A DNA stretch of 64,000 nucleotides from Labia minor. Lineage: Eukaryota; Arthropoda; Insecta; Dermaptera; Spongiphoridae. The translations under genes were made by a program, and so were the position numbers. Shown here piece by piece: positions 22,141 through 33,008 of this stretch (position 1 is its first letter; the number at the start of each line of letters is the position of its first letter). The DNA lies in NCBI GenBank assembly GCA_963082975.1, contig OY720346.1, positions 46,291,296 through 46,355,295 on the forward strand. The letters run 5' to 3'. A model generated the notes under the pieces. The model was not told the DNA's origin, ran no database searches, and was given only the letters and a program-made list of their open reading frames with translations.

Positions 22141-22772
22141 GAATGGCGATTCGGTGAATCAGGTATTAATATTACCAGCCAAACCCAATTGTAATAAATA
22201 ATTAAAAAATTGTAAAATTTTTAAAGTATATAATAATAAATTGTATAAATTTGTTAAAGGGTCGAGGGATAGCTCGGTGTCCCAGGTATTGAAATGAAAA
22301 TCATTTATTTTAATTAATTTGAAACATTTTAGGAAACAAATTTTTAATGGGTCATTTTTAGAAATCCCATTTAACAATTATAATAAATAATTAAAAAATT
22401 GTAAAATTTTTAAAGTATATAAAAATAAATTGAATACATTTTTTAAAGGGTCGAGCGATAGTTCGGTGTCCCAGGAAATTTTATATGAACACGCCTACTT
22501 TTCTGTTTGTATGTTATTATTTGAATGGCGATTCGGTGAATCAGGTATTAATATTACCAGCCAAACCTGATAATAAAGAATCATTTTTTTTATCGACCGA
22601 TTGGTGGCTCGGTGAACTAGATATTATTATTGAGGACCGCAGTTCCATTCATTTGAATCAGATTGATGCAATGATGCAACATTTAATAATTGTAATAAAT
22701 AATTAAAGAATTGTATATCAATATTTTTTAAAGGGTCGAGCGAAAGCTCGGTGTCCCAGGTACTTGAAAGTC
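22141..22772 (+). repeat. Family D: tandem units ending in hairpin GAGCGATAGCTC
   Basis: Three sub-units end in gggtcgagcgatagctcggt followed by gtcccagg (near 22258, 22448 and 22733). A segment with a second small hairpin, GATTC-GGT-GAATC (22148-22160), recurs with a 382-bp offset at 22523. A single dispersed copy lies at 38026-38205. Hairpin ends without target duplication and head-to-tail arrays fit a rolling-circle (Helitron-like) element, but the 5' end is not defined, so the class is uncertain. Confidence 0.6.
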
Positions 22773-23375
22773 CTTGGCCGCAGTATCCACATTTCCCCAT
22801 GTGTCCCTATCCTGATCCATAACCATCCAACCCCTACTCCAGAGGTTCTTAAACTGTGGTCCGCGGACCCCTGGGGGTCCGCGAAGACTTTACTGGGGGT
22901 CCGCAAAGCCATCGTACAGGTGCACGAGAAAATGATGAGTCAGTTAAAACTTTATTTAATATAAAAGGAGCGATGGCATGGCTTTGTGAGGAAACAGAGA
23001 TCAAATACCAAAATTCAACGAAATGTGCAAGAAAACTATTGCTACCGTTTCCATCTTCATATTTAGCTGAATTTTCTTTCTTCAATATTATAATTTCTAA
23101 TAAAATGTGTTCTACAATATGCAAAAAAATCGTTATTCACCAATCACTGTTAGAAATATTCAACATATATCCTTGTTCTTATGAGATCGTAAGTCAGAAA
23201 TTAACTAATAAAATGACGTAAAGTACCTAAAGTTGGGATGGGGTCCGTCAAAAAAAATTTCTCCAAGTGGGGGTCCGCGGAGTACATAAGTTTAAGAACC
23301 TCTGCCCTACTCTATCCCTTATATTCTCTATTCACCGAGTTCTTGGTCTGTCAAGAGGACATTTCCCAATTGGTC
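22762..23375 (-). mobile_element. LINE 3' end fragment split by a hAT MITE
   Basis: On the plus strand it reads gaaagtccttggccgcagta and, after the MITE, accgagttcttggtctgtca. These are the same landmarks, in the same order, as the minus-strand LINE piece at 31135-31421. It is non-coding or too decayed to translate. Confidence 0.6.
22840..23304 (+). mobile_element. hAT MITE, copy 2
   Basis: Same element as 17017-17458, 465 bp, with CAGAGGTTCTTAAACT ends and a perfect 8-bp duplication CCCTACTC (22832-22839 and 23305-23312). It keeps about 23 bp missing from copy 1. The longest frame (22856-23221) includes KCARKLLLPFPSSYLAEFS, a relic of the C-terminus of a ZBED/Charlie-like hAT transposase. 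No zinc finger or catalytic core is present. Confidence 0.9.
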
Positions 23376-24292
23376 ATTATTATTATTAATAATTAATTAT
23401 GAAATAGTAAGCAAAGTAAACAAATATTATTTTAAATATAGATTTATTATAAAAACTTTTTTTTTAAATATAATTTTAAAATAATATTATATATATATAT
23501 ATATATAATTTTGTATTTACGTGTATTTCTATTTTTTAAATCTAATAACTTAGAATATATATAAAAATCACTATTTTCTTTCTCTCTTCAATCCTCTTAT
23601 TCACTTTTCTTGAATTATTTTTTATTTTTTTTTCATCTACTTTTTAAATTATCATATATTTAAAAAAAATTGCTACTAAAGCTTATCTTTTTAACATTTT
23701 ATGTGACCCTCGGGGTTCATTTTAAATTCAATTATCTTGCATTTTTCGTTTTCAGTTTTTTTTTCTTACTTTCTTTTAGTTGTTTTTTTTTATTTATTTA
23801 TATTAAATATCTAGAATGTTTATTATTATGCTATTGCTAACGTAATCATCATTTAATAATTGGAGGAATGATTTTTTTTTTAATCTAGTTGCAAATATAT
23901 TAATCAATTCAATTTAATGTTCTTAAGTATAATTTTAAGAAATTAGGATAAAAAACAAAATTTTATGTTATTGTTTTTTTTTAAATATTAAAAAATCTAA
24001 TAGAATTTTATAAAATTAAAGACTTTATATATATGAATGTGAAAATAAAAAATAATTTAAATATTAATTTTAGATTTGTAAAGGCTAATCTTTCTAGAAT
24101 TGATGATTCTAAGCCTATCTCATGTTGATTGATTATTTATCACAGCAATACACATAAATAAATCCTAAATGATTGAATGATTAGAATGAATTAAAGTTGT
24201 ATGTCCAATATATAGGAGGATTTAATTTAAAATATTGTTTTATTATTATTTAAATAAATTTTGTAAAAAAATCTTCCTAACATTTATAGACC
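23376..24292. other. AT-rich intergenic sequence
   Basis: A/T low-complexity DNA with an (AT)n tract near 23488-23509; no supported gene. Confidence 0.6.
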
Positions 24293-24425
24293 AAAAAGGT
24301 ATGAAGGGAATGCCGAAGATGGTATAACTAGAAATTGCATGACCTCTTTACTTCCTCAAATATAGCTATAAAATCGAAGAAAATTGCGTAGGTCGTGTCA
24401 GGTGGCTCAATTGGATAAAACTACG
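24293..24425 (+). pseudogene. LINE C-terminal fragment
   Basis: The sequence agatggtataactagaaatt gcatgacctcttta parallels 7817-7850 of the LINE relic. In the matching frame it encodes a damaged form of HNEELHDLYSSP followed by RRMRWVGHV-like residues. It is short, broken and without a recognisable 3' end. Confidence 0.6.
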
Positions 24426-25003
24426 TCCAAAGATAAAATTTTGAGATTCAATCATATTGATTAAATAAATGATTAAATCAATTGATTAGTCATATAATAT
24501 TAAGATAATAACAAACATTTTGTCAATTTCTTCTCTCATCACAAGTAATTTACATTTAACAATAGAATATTAAAATATACAAAAATATACAAATATACAC
24601 AATATGTAAGGATATTAGGATCTTTAAAATATTTGTATTTACATTTAGTACCTTAAATAATTATGATCAATGTTTGATCTTTTTTCAATACAAATCCATT
24701 TTCTGATTAAGTCAAGGTAAAAGAAATTTAATTAATTTAATTAGAAATAATTCTATAGCTTTCATCAAATTAATAGGATTATTATAATCAAGCCTTCACT
24801 TTGTCCGCAATCTTCAGCAAATGGAAAGATTAATATTTGCTTGGCAACTGAGAAAAGAGCCATTTTATTTAGTTTGTGTTAAGCTGCTGCGATTGAGAAT
24901 TATTGAAGTTTATTGTAACATGCGCTCGAAATTTTTAGTTATGAATTAAATAAAAATTACTCTACATAACAATTTGCGAAATTTCTATATGTGTTTTTAT
25001 CCC
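24426..25003. other. AT-rich intergenic sequence
   Basis: Mostly A/T; the section 24790-24930 is less biased but has no open frame or repeat that I recognise. Confidence 0.5.
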
Positions 25004-25653
25004 TTTTTACTTTCCCGCATACTTCGTATAAGGGAAGTATTGGAATCGTCAAAAATTTCGACTTCGAGATTTCGATAGATCTTGACGTTTTAGACCTCCC
25101 TGAGTCGGAAAATATCATTTTTCGAATTATGTCTGTGTGTGTGTATGTATGGATGTATGAATGTATGTAATGTTTGCCTGTGAGCAAATTTACTCAGAAA
25201 CTAATCACACACAAGCTAGGACTTCGAAATTTGGTACATACATATTATTCACAGTTTGTAGATTTCTATCAAAATTTCGTCAAAATCAGTTAACCGGAAG
25301 TGGTACTTTACCTACAATGGTTGCGTTTACCTTTCAAGTAAAGTACCAGTTTGCTTCGAGATATTTGCTTCATATTTTGTATATAGATTTAAAAATATGA
25401 TAAAAATTGAGATACCAAATTTCATCATGATCTGACTACCGGAAGTGACATTTTACCTATACAAGTAGCGTTTCCTTTTTACCGACCGACGATAGTAAGG
25501 GAGGTATTGTTTTCACACCAAATTTCACCTGTGGATATTTTTAGGTACATATCTCCACGAATCATGCATTTTCTTAACAGAAAAAAGTATTTTTAGCATG
25601 ATGTCTGTCCGTCCGTCCGCTGTGAGTCCGTAGAGATGTGTACAGCTTGAACA
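25004..25653 (+). mobile_element. Composite B-A HINE-like element, copy 2, 3'-truncated
   Basis: The family B start ACTTTCCCGCATA lies at 25009-25021. The B core (short GTAT repeat, accggaagtgg, ctaccggaagtgac) follows, then the junction gtagcgtttccttttt and the family A start ACCGACCGACG at 25481-25491. It is cut at about 25653, where mariner sequence begins, so the A core, the 3' repeat and the hairpin are gone. The B-A junction matches copy 1 exactly. Confidence 0.75.
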
Positions 25654-25825
25654 GTGGGGTTTTGGGGTGAATCAGCACCAAAGAGAAGGCCTCGACAAAT
25701 ATTATTTTTTGGAAGAGAAATTTGGAAAAGTAGAGCTCAAAGCAGACTACGTTGAAAAATAAAATAACTTTTTATCTAAAAACCTGTTTCATTCAAAAAG
25801 TCACGGACTTATTGACCTGTCCTCG
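25654..25825 (+). mobile_element. Mariner 3' end fragment
   Basis: Ends in ggacttattgacctgtcctcg followed by TA, the inverse of the mariner end at 63505. Upstream, broken frames give a transposase C-terminus ending ADYVEK and a stop, matching the common GDYVEK end. The 5' part is lost at the junction with the B-A element. Confidence 0.75.
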
Positions 25826-25827
25826 TA

Positions 25828-28129
25828 TTATAACAAAATTAATATTCTAGAAATTATGACTATATTTAAGTAGGACTCAATAACAAAATACCACGCAAAA
25901 GGGATTGGAGGAATACACAGTCCAACTGTTAAACTGATATGATATATTCAGAAAGGCAAATCATAGACTAGAAATAAGTAAAACAATTTATAAAATATCT
26001 ATATTGCATTTAAAATAGTGAAGAAAAAATCTTATAAATATTTCAATTTTTGAGTAAGAACTTTTATTAGTTTATAAATATGTTTTTTTATGAATTTTCT
26101 ATATTAAAAAATTATTTTAGTTAATATTAAAAATATTTTAATATTTTTCAGACTAAATTTCAAAAAAGAACTAGATTTTGGGGAAATAAAGGGCGAAAAA
26201 CTTCCTATTTTAAATGATATATTGTATATATAATTTAAATCTTCGATTCTTCAACTTTGTTTTTCTCCTTCTCTTTTCATTTCCCTTTCTTCATCCACCT
26301 TCCAGCAAACCCCTTTTCATCGTCTCACAAACATTCCATGTTAAGCAACAAACTCGTTTTCAGCTCGCAAAGCAATTTATTTGCATCCGTTTTTTTTTTA
26401 TTTTTTTTTTAGAGGAAAGGAGTAAGGAGGGGTTTATCTTACTCCAAGGGATGAATTCCTTTCAACTTATGCCTCTCCGTTTTCTTTGTTTCACAACATT
26501 TTGCCGACTCTCTTTTTGATTTGTTTCCCTTTATTAAAACAAACAAAACTTTCTTTTTTTAACACAAGTTTTTTTTTTTGTATTTTTGTTGTATAAATCA
26601 TATTCTAATGAATAATAAAAATAATAATAATAATAAATGATTCAAAATGTTGATGTATATCTCTATATATTATTTCTGTCTTTTGTAGATAGACTATCTG
26701 ATTGATTATTTTCTATTCATTATTGAACTTAAACGCTCTTAACTGTAACAATCGCATTTCTCCTCCACTTATCTCTTCTCCTTCGCCCGCACACGCACAA
26801 TGTCTTTATATCTACATTAATATTATGTGGTAACCAGGTAATAGGTTTATTAACTGCTTGTTTCTCTTTTGGTTTTCATATTAAAAAACTTTCTTCACCA
26901 ATTCTAGCCACTCGTTTCTTCAATTGTAATACAACTTTAAAACTTAAATATTAAAATAATATTATTCAATGAAAATAAAAAAATAAGTTTTAAAATTGTG
27001 TATAATTAAATATTATACCAAAAATAATCATTATTATAATTATATATATTGTATTATTATTTTAATAATTATTTTTATAATAACTAATAAAATACATGCT
27101 GTATCTTTAAAATAAATGAATTTAAAATTAAAATTTGGACTATATGAAATTCTACAGTGAAAATAAATTTCCATAAATAAGATTAAGAGATAAAAATTTT
27201 TAAAATTTTATTTATTATAGAAAATTTTAACTCTTATTATGTGTTTTTGCAATTACATATAATAAATAAGTCATATTATAGACAAATTGAAAATAATGAA
27301 TAATAAATTTAAATATCAAATTTAAAAAACATTATTTCTTTTTTAGCATAGAGCATAAAAGATTTAATTAATGTAAATTAATTATAATATTTCAAATAAT
27401 ATACATTATAAATGATAAAAATATGTTATAAATATAATTTATTAATAAAAATGTATAATTTTATATAATTTTTTTGATAAGCATTTTATTTTTAATTTAC
27501 ATTTTTTCAATTTAAAAACCACCATTTACTATATCGAATATGAACAGCCACATACATAAATTTATTTTATTGATATAGATGAGATTATTATATTTTATAC
27601 ATTGGTAAGTCTAAAAGGTAAAAGAAATACTGAATTCAAAGATAATCAATCAGCATCAAGAGAATAGAAAGAAGTAAGATGAATTGTGTGAGTTTCCAAG
27701 AATAGAAAAGAAAGAAATTGAAAAGGCTTTATATGTCATATAAATATATATATATATATATATATGTCAAAATAATAGACTTTATTTCTTTTTTTCTTTT
27801 GAGAAATAATGAATTTGTAAAAAATACTACATTTTACCGTTTTTAAAATATACTTTTTGAACTAATTTAAGTAGGTATATATATTATAATTGAAACAATT
27901 TTCAAATATATGCAAGTATTAAACAATTTAAAATTATCTAATGTTTGTATATATTGAATTGTATATAAATCACACACAAATATTTGCTAAATATTTTTAT
28001 AATTCTGTATTATTTTAAATACCTCATTTACATTAATATTTTAATTTTTTATAAGTTAATAGATTGATTTGTTTAAATTAAATTGTTATTTTAGTTAATA
28101 TTAAAACTATTTTAAAATCTCTTATTTTT
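25828..28129. other. AT-rich intergenic sequence; pyrimidine-rich patch at 26240-26540
   Basis: Mostly A/T. The patch 26240-26540 is C/T-rich and gives a hydrophobic frame that I consider an artefact of composition. Another C/T-rich patch lies near 26755-26800. An (AT)n tract lies at 27747-27766. No supported gene. Confidence 0.55.
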
Positions 28130-28672
28130 TGATGGTGTTATATGTTTTGAAGGTTCCTGTGTCTTTTTCATTAAGGTTGAGAAAAATGCCTGTCTGTGTG
28201 TGTGTGTGTATGTATGTAGACAAGACTACGCAAAAACGGTTTGAGCTAGAATAATGAAATTTGGTACACGGGCATTATTCAAAATTCGTAGTTTTCTTTC
28301 AACTTTTGAAAAATGTAGCTCTTTCGGAACCTACCACGTTTTCAATTTTTTTTTCCTCTAAACTGACCGTAAAAATAAAGATATATGTTTGATAATTTTT
28401 CACATTATTAAAAATTGTATAAAAGTGTTATATATAGAATTTCCGTTTGATTGAATTGAATTGAAAGTACCGGAATTAATTTTTTAATACGTTGACGGGC
28501 AATCACGCGCCAGCACGTGACGTGGTGCCATCAACAAAGAGCCAAACACGCGCTGGTTTAATAAATATTATTTATTAATTTTAATTTATAATTTAATTTA
28601 AATATAATATATATTTTAATTAATCCAATTCAAATTTGCGAGATAGTCAAGTGGAGACACTCCAGAATTTTT
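28130..28672 (+). mobile_element. Family C HINE-like element, decayed 5' end
   Basis: The core has a GT/GTAT microsatellite (28195-28217), aatgaaatttggtacacggg, and caatcacgcgccagcacgtg. The 3' subterminal repeat GCGAGATAGT (28638-28647) is followed by the hairpin GGAG-ACA-CTCC (28653-28663) and a T run. The first subterminal repeat is not recognisable. Confidence 0.7.
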
Positions 28673-30239
28673 AAATTAATAAAAAAAAGAATTATGGTAT
28701 TTTAAATTAAATTTCATATGAAATACAGTTTATATATATATATATATATATATTTATTTATATATTATGTTTTATATATAAATGGAAAAATTATAGAAAT
28801 GAAATATTATCTTTAAAAAAAATATATAAATATTATCTAAATTTAAATTAAAATAATATTATATCTTTAATCTAAATATTTTATTATTTAAAAAAAATAT
28901 CTAAATAGAAATAACTATTTTTATAAATCAAATTATATAATATTTAAATGTTTTAAGTGTAGATCCAAAAACGTACACTTAAGTCTTTAACATAAAATTA
29001 ATTAATTAGTAGCTTTGTGAACACATTTAGCATCTCACTTTTAAAATAAAATAAATAAAGACGACCCATTCAAAAAAATATCATAATTAGTATAACGTTA
29101 ATAATATTCTAACCAACATATATATAAATAAATATATAAAAAAAAATGGAAAGTGTGTTACCTAATCGTTTGTTTTATTGAATTATTGATGTTACAAGCA
29201 CATTTCTCCTTTGTTAAATCAATAAATAATTCATGATCGTTTGCCATTCAAGTTACGGGACAGCTGGATGGGTTGTTATGTCTACAGCGGTCTAACGACA
29301 CTCGACTAAGTGCGAATAACGACAATTACATCTATAAAGTTTACACGCTCCCAACTCCCATTACTGATATTCGTTGGGAAAAAGAAAATAACCACAAAAC
29401 GAGACGAGAAGGATTTTATTAGAATGAAACGTAACAGACATAACAGAGGGGAATCCCTTTCCATTCACCTTCAATAGCTTCCTCTATCCTTTATCCATGT
29501 TTGTTTATGAACAACTTAATATTGGAATTAGTTATTTGAAACTACTGACAAACAAATGGAACAAATAATGCACTAATTAATATTACTCAAAAGTATGTTA
29601 GTAGTAATATAAATATATAATTTATTTTAGAAATATACATATGAGGACAAAATAAATATTCTCTTTCGAGGCTAGACATCTCTTTTGTTTAAGTATTTAT
29701 TTGTTTAACATTTTATTATTATATTTTTTTGTGTTTTGTTACTTTACTTGTAATTAAATTCATATTTTTGTTTGGTGTCTGTTGTTGGATTCCCATTTCT
29801 TTAATTAATTTCTTTACAGTAATTAAAGAATAAAAAAAAGACCAAGTTTGAAACTTTTTTTTTTGACGATGTTTTTTTTTTTTTGAAAAATTAATTTTGT
29901 CTGTATTTAAGTTTAATTGATTAAACACGAAAATATCAAGTTAAAGAATGCAACAAAAAATTAAATTAAACGAAAATTATATATAGGCAAGAAATATAGC
30001 GGAGTGAAATAATAATAATAATGACTACAGGGATGAGAGGTGGTTTTTGTTAAATTAAATTTAGTTTACTCTACGTAATGAGTGGAAAATAAATAACGAA
30101 ATAAAAATGTAATATATATTATATTTTAATTAAATTATTAATTTAGTTGATAAACTCGGTGTTCTTAGAAAAATTCAGATTAATATTTAAGTATAATAAA
30201 CATATTGAAACTATATATAGTAGTCTAACACTTGTATTC
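28673..30239. other. AT-rich intergenic sequence; mixed-composition patch at 29230-29480
   Basis: Mostly A/T. The patch 29230-29480 (for example ggtctaacgacactcgacta) has near-normal composition, is not repeated in this window and has no open frame. It could be regulatory DNA or an old insertion. Confidence 0.45.
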
Positions 30240-30247
30240 ACTTAGAA

Positions 30248-30433
30248 CAGTGCTTATTAATCTTTCGCCCCTTTTTGAATCTGAAAAATGTGTTTTAATC
30301 TTTACGTCTAGAAAAATACATTTTTGATGGTTAGAAAGGATGATGATGATTTAATAATTTTTATGGTTAGGTATGGGTTTCTCCCCCCCCCCCCCAAATA
30401 CAGTCCCGCGGGCACTCCGGTTAAGAACCTCTG
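30248..30433. mobile_element. Short hAT MITE
   Basis: Ends CAGTGCTTATTAATC and, inverted, CAGAGGTTCTTAACC are only partly similar. The flanks ACTTAGAA (30240-30247) and ACTTATAA (30434-30441) match at 7 of 8 positions. A C run lies at 30382-30395. It is probably an older hAT derivative related to, but distinct from, the MITEs at 17017 and 22840. Confidence 0.6.
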
Positions 30434-30441
30434 ACTTATAA

Positions 30442-31134
30442 TCACGCCTCCCAATTTCAATAAAATATATATTGACTTTTTTGGATTCTATTTTTAAATT
30501 GTTTTTAATTGCCAACAGATTAGAACGAGTCCTATCAATCAGAATCGATTTTTTTAAACTAATGTTTTCTTTTGGATATTCTCACATCCCTGGTTGAATA
30601 CTGCTATATACAATAGTTAAAGTCATAATTAATTCATAAGTAATAATTAATTTGTTAAGTCATAAGTAATAATTAATTTGTTTAATAAATAAAATTGAAT
30701 TAGATATATAATTTGTATTACTGAATAAAATTTACTATAAATTATCAAAATTAACATCCTAAAATAAAAGATTAATTTTTCTTTACACTATAGGGGCTAA
30801 TAAGAATACTTTTCAATTTTTCTATTTTATAGGATGGTTTGCAAATAATAGCTAAAATAAATTAGATTGAGAAATGAAATGTGTCAAGATTCAACATTTC
30901 AATTCTTCACTTTACTATACTTGTAAAATATTTTGTTATAATATAAATTTCAAAAATTATAGTGTTAAACGTAAATATTATTTTAATTTAGTTAATAAAA
31001 AATTATTTAATATATATATTGCATATTTTATTTTACACACATTTTATCTCCAGCCTATTTTAACTTTTCAATTTTAATATTTTATCAATATTTAGTGAAT
31101 GAATACAAAGAAAAAAAATTTAATGAAACAATTA
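30442..31134. other. AT-rich intergenic sequence
   Basis: A/T-rich spacer with a short direct repeat (taagtcataagtaataatta, twice near 30634 and 30656). No gene is supported. Confidence 0.55.
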
Positions 31135-31421
31135 TTTATCTATCAATCTCTGTGGTTCTACGGAACTCGAAAGTTCTTGGCCGCAGTAAATACATTTCTC
31201 CAAGTGTGAGCCATACCTATCCAACTTCTATTTTCTCCCATATGTCTTACCTCTTTGCCTACCGAGTCCTTGGTCCTCCAAACGAACGTATTCTAATCGG
31301 TCTCCCCACAGATATATTTTTCGCCACTCTTTCATCACTCTCGCTAGGTGTCCTGTCCATCGTAACTTTACCGGTGCATGCTTTGTTATGTATTCTCCGC
31401 CATTACCTCATTTTTCTTTGA
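31135..31421 (-). pseudogene. LINE C-terminal fragment and 3' end
   Basis: Minus-strand translation gives KLRWTGHLARVMKEWRKIYL and WGDR, matching the RRxRWAGHVARM block of LINE C-termini, then LEDQGLGRQRGKTYG (usually RPRxRWED). The 3' end ggttctacggaactcgaaag / tatctatcaatctctgtgg corresponds to the end of the LINE copy at 7385-8112. The polymerase domain is absent and at least one stop is present. A family C element follows directly downstream on the plus strand. Confidence 0.7.
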
Positions 31422-31468
31422 CCGAAACGGTTTATCACAGAAGAAAAAAGTCCCTAATGGTTCAAAAT

Positions 31469-31510
31469 CTATCCTTTTTACTATCTCGCCAGAGATAGTA
31501 AAAAGGATAG
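31469..31510. repeat. Perfect 19-bp-arm palindrome at the 5' boundary of a family C element
   Basis: The arms CTATCCTTTTTACTATCTC and their exact inverse are separated by GCCA. The left arm includes the element's subterminal repeat ACTATCTCGC and six bases outside the usual start. The other family C copies do not show this second arm. Confidence 0.95.
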
Positions 31511-32092
31511 ATAGTATTGCGTTCACGAAAATTTTCGATGTTGAGATTTTGATGTTTTTATACGTTTCGAAGGTTCCTGAATCATTTTCACTAAGGTTGA
31601 GAAAAATGTCTTTGTGTGTGTGTATGTATGTAACCAAGATTACGCAAAAACGGTTTGAATAGAATGATGAAATTTGGTACATGGGCATTATTCAAAATTC
31701 TTAGTTTTCTATCAACTTTTGAGAAATGTAGCTCAACCGGAAGAGGGTCATTACCTACAACGTTTTGATTTTTTTTCTTCTAAACTGACCATAAATAAAG
31801 ATATATGTTTGATAATTTTTCACATGATTAATAATTGTGTAAAACTGCTATATATAGAATTTCAGCTTGATTGCGCTGAAAGTACCAGAATTAATTTTTT
31901 AACACTGCAAATCTCACGCCCCAACACGTGATGTGGTGCCATCAACAAAGAGCCAAACATGCGCTGGTTTAATAAATATTATTTATTAATTTTAATTTAT
32001 AATTTAATTAATTTAATTTAATTTAAATTAATATATGTTATTTATTCCAATTCAAATTTGCGAGATAGTCGTGTGGAGACACTCCAAATTTT
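31475..32092 (+). mobile_element. Family C HINE-like element, most complete copy
   Basis: ACTATCTCGCCAG (31480-31492) is mirrored by GCGAGATAGT (32060-32069). The hairpin GGAG-ACA-CTCC (32075-32085) and a T run follow. The core holds a short GT/GTAT repeat (31613-31632), gatgaaatttggtacatggg, and caaccggaagagggtcatt. Non-coding. The 5' end carries an extra inverted copy of itself (see the palindrome at 31469-31510). Confidence 0.8.
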
Positions 32093-32616
32093 TTTGAAGC
32101 ATAAGTAACTTAAGTCTCGGCATTAGAAAATATTTTCATTCCTGAATTTTCAAAAGAAATAAAATGATTTTGTTTGTAAAAATACGATACTTTTATAACA
32201 TAAACAATATTTAGTGATCTAATCTTATGATTGATTATCTACTAAAATCAATATCTATTATTAGCTATTAATATCAGATATTATTATTATACATCAATCT
32301 TCGTAGCCAAGAAAGGATGGTGAAGAATCTATATTTTCTTTATTGTCCTAACTCTCAACAAGCTCTCAAAGAACAAAAATTATTAAAAAAATTTATTTAT
32401 TTTGTTTTGCAAATTTCCAAAATATGAATGAGAATTTTTTAACTTTTATAAATTTATTTATATATATATTTAAATTTAAAAAATATGGCTGAAAAAACTC
32501 TAATTTAAGAAACAACTGAATTTGGCTTCATGTCTCATAATTGAACAATGAGTGAATAAATTATTTTTATCTTAGGTACAAGAATATTTTTTCAATATAT
32601 TCTCTCTCCCTTTTTG
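32093..32616. other. AT-rich intergenic sequence
   Basis: A/T-rich spacer; no supported feature. Confidence 0.55.
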
Positions 32617-32977
32617 AAGTTATACTTCTTTAGGCGCGTTATGGAAAATTGATGGGGAGTGAAATTTTAAGATGTGTGACACGAAAAATTAACAGTTTTT
32701 TTGTTTTTCCAGAAAAATAAATTTTATTTGCCTGAAGTAGGATTCGAACCTACCATGTCTCTCTTCGACTACGTCATAGCGCTCAAAGCAAGCGAGCGCT
32801 CTACCCACTAGGCTATGACGAATCCCCAACATTATTATCTTATTTTAACCATATATGCCATCCCATGGATAGATTATTAACAATTTTTTAATTAAACACA
32901 AAATATGAAGAATCTTGTTGAATTCTTGATGTCATATCTAATCTAAGGTGTGTAGAAAATTATAATAATTCCAAGAG

Positions 32978-33008
<31 letters not shown>

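Noticed and set aside
22141..22772. Possible CRISPR-like array of spaced repeats
   Set aside because: Only three long, unequal units with related spacers in eukaryotic transposon-rich DNA; no short regular repeats or cas genes.
26214..26519. Hydrophobic ORF of 101 codons that looks membrane-spanning
   Set aside because: C/T-rich low-complexity DNA gives Phe/Leu-rich frames by composition; no signal peptide, motif or conserved start context.
32729..32826. Functional intron-containing tRNA-Ala gene
   Set aside because: The extra bases are not in the anticodon loop where tRNA introns lie, and the acceptor stem does not pair.
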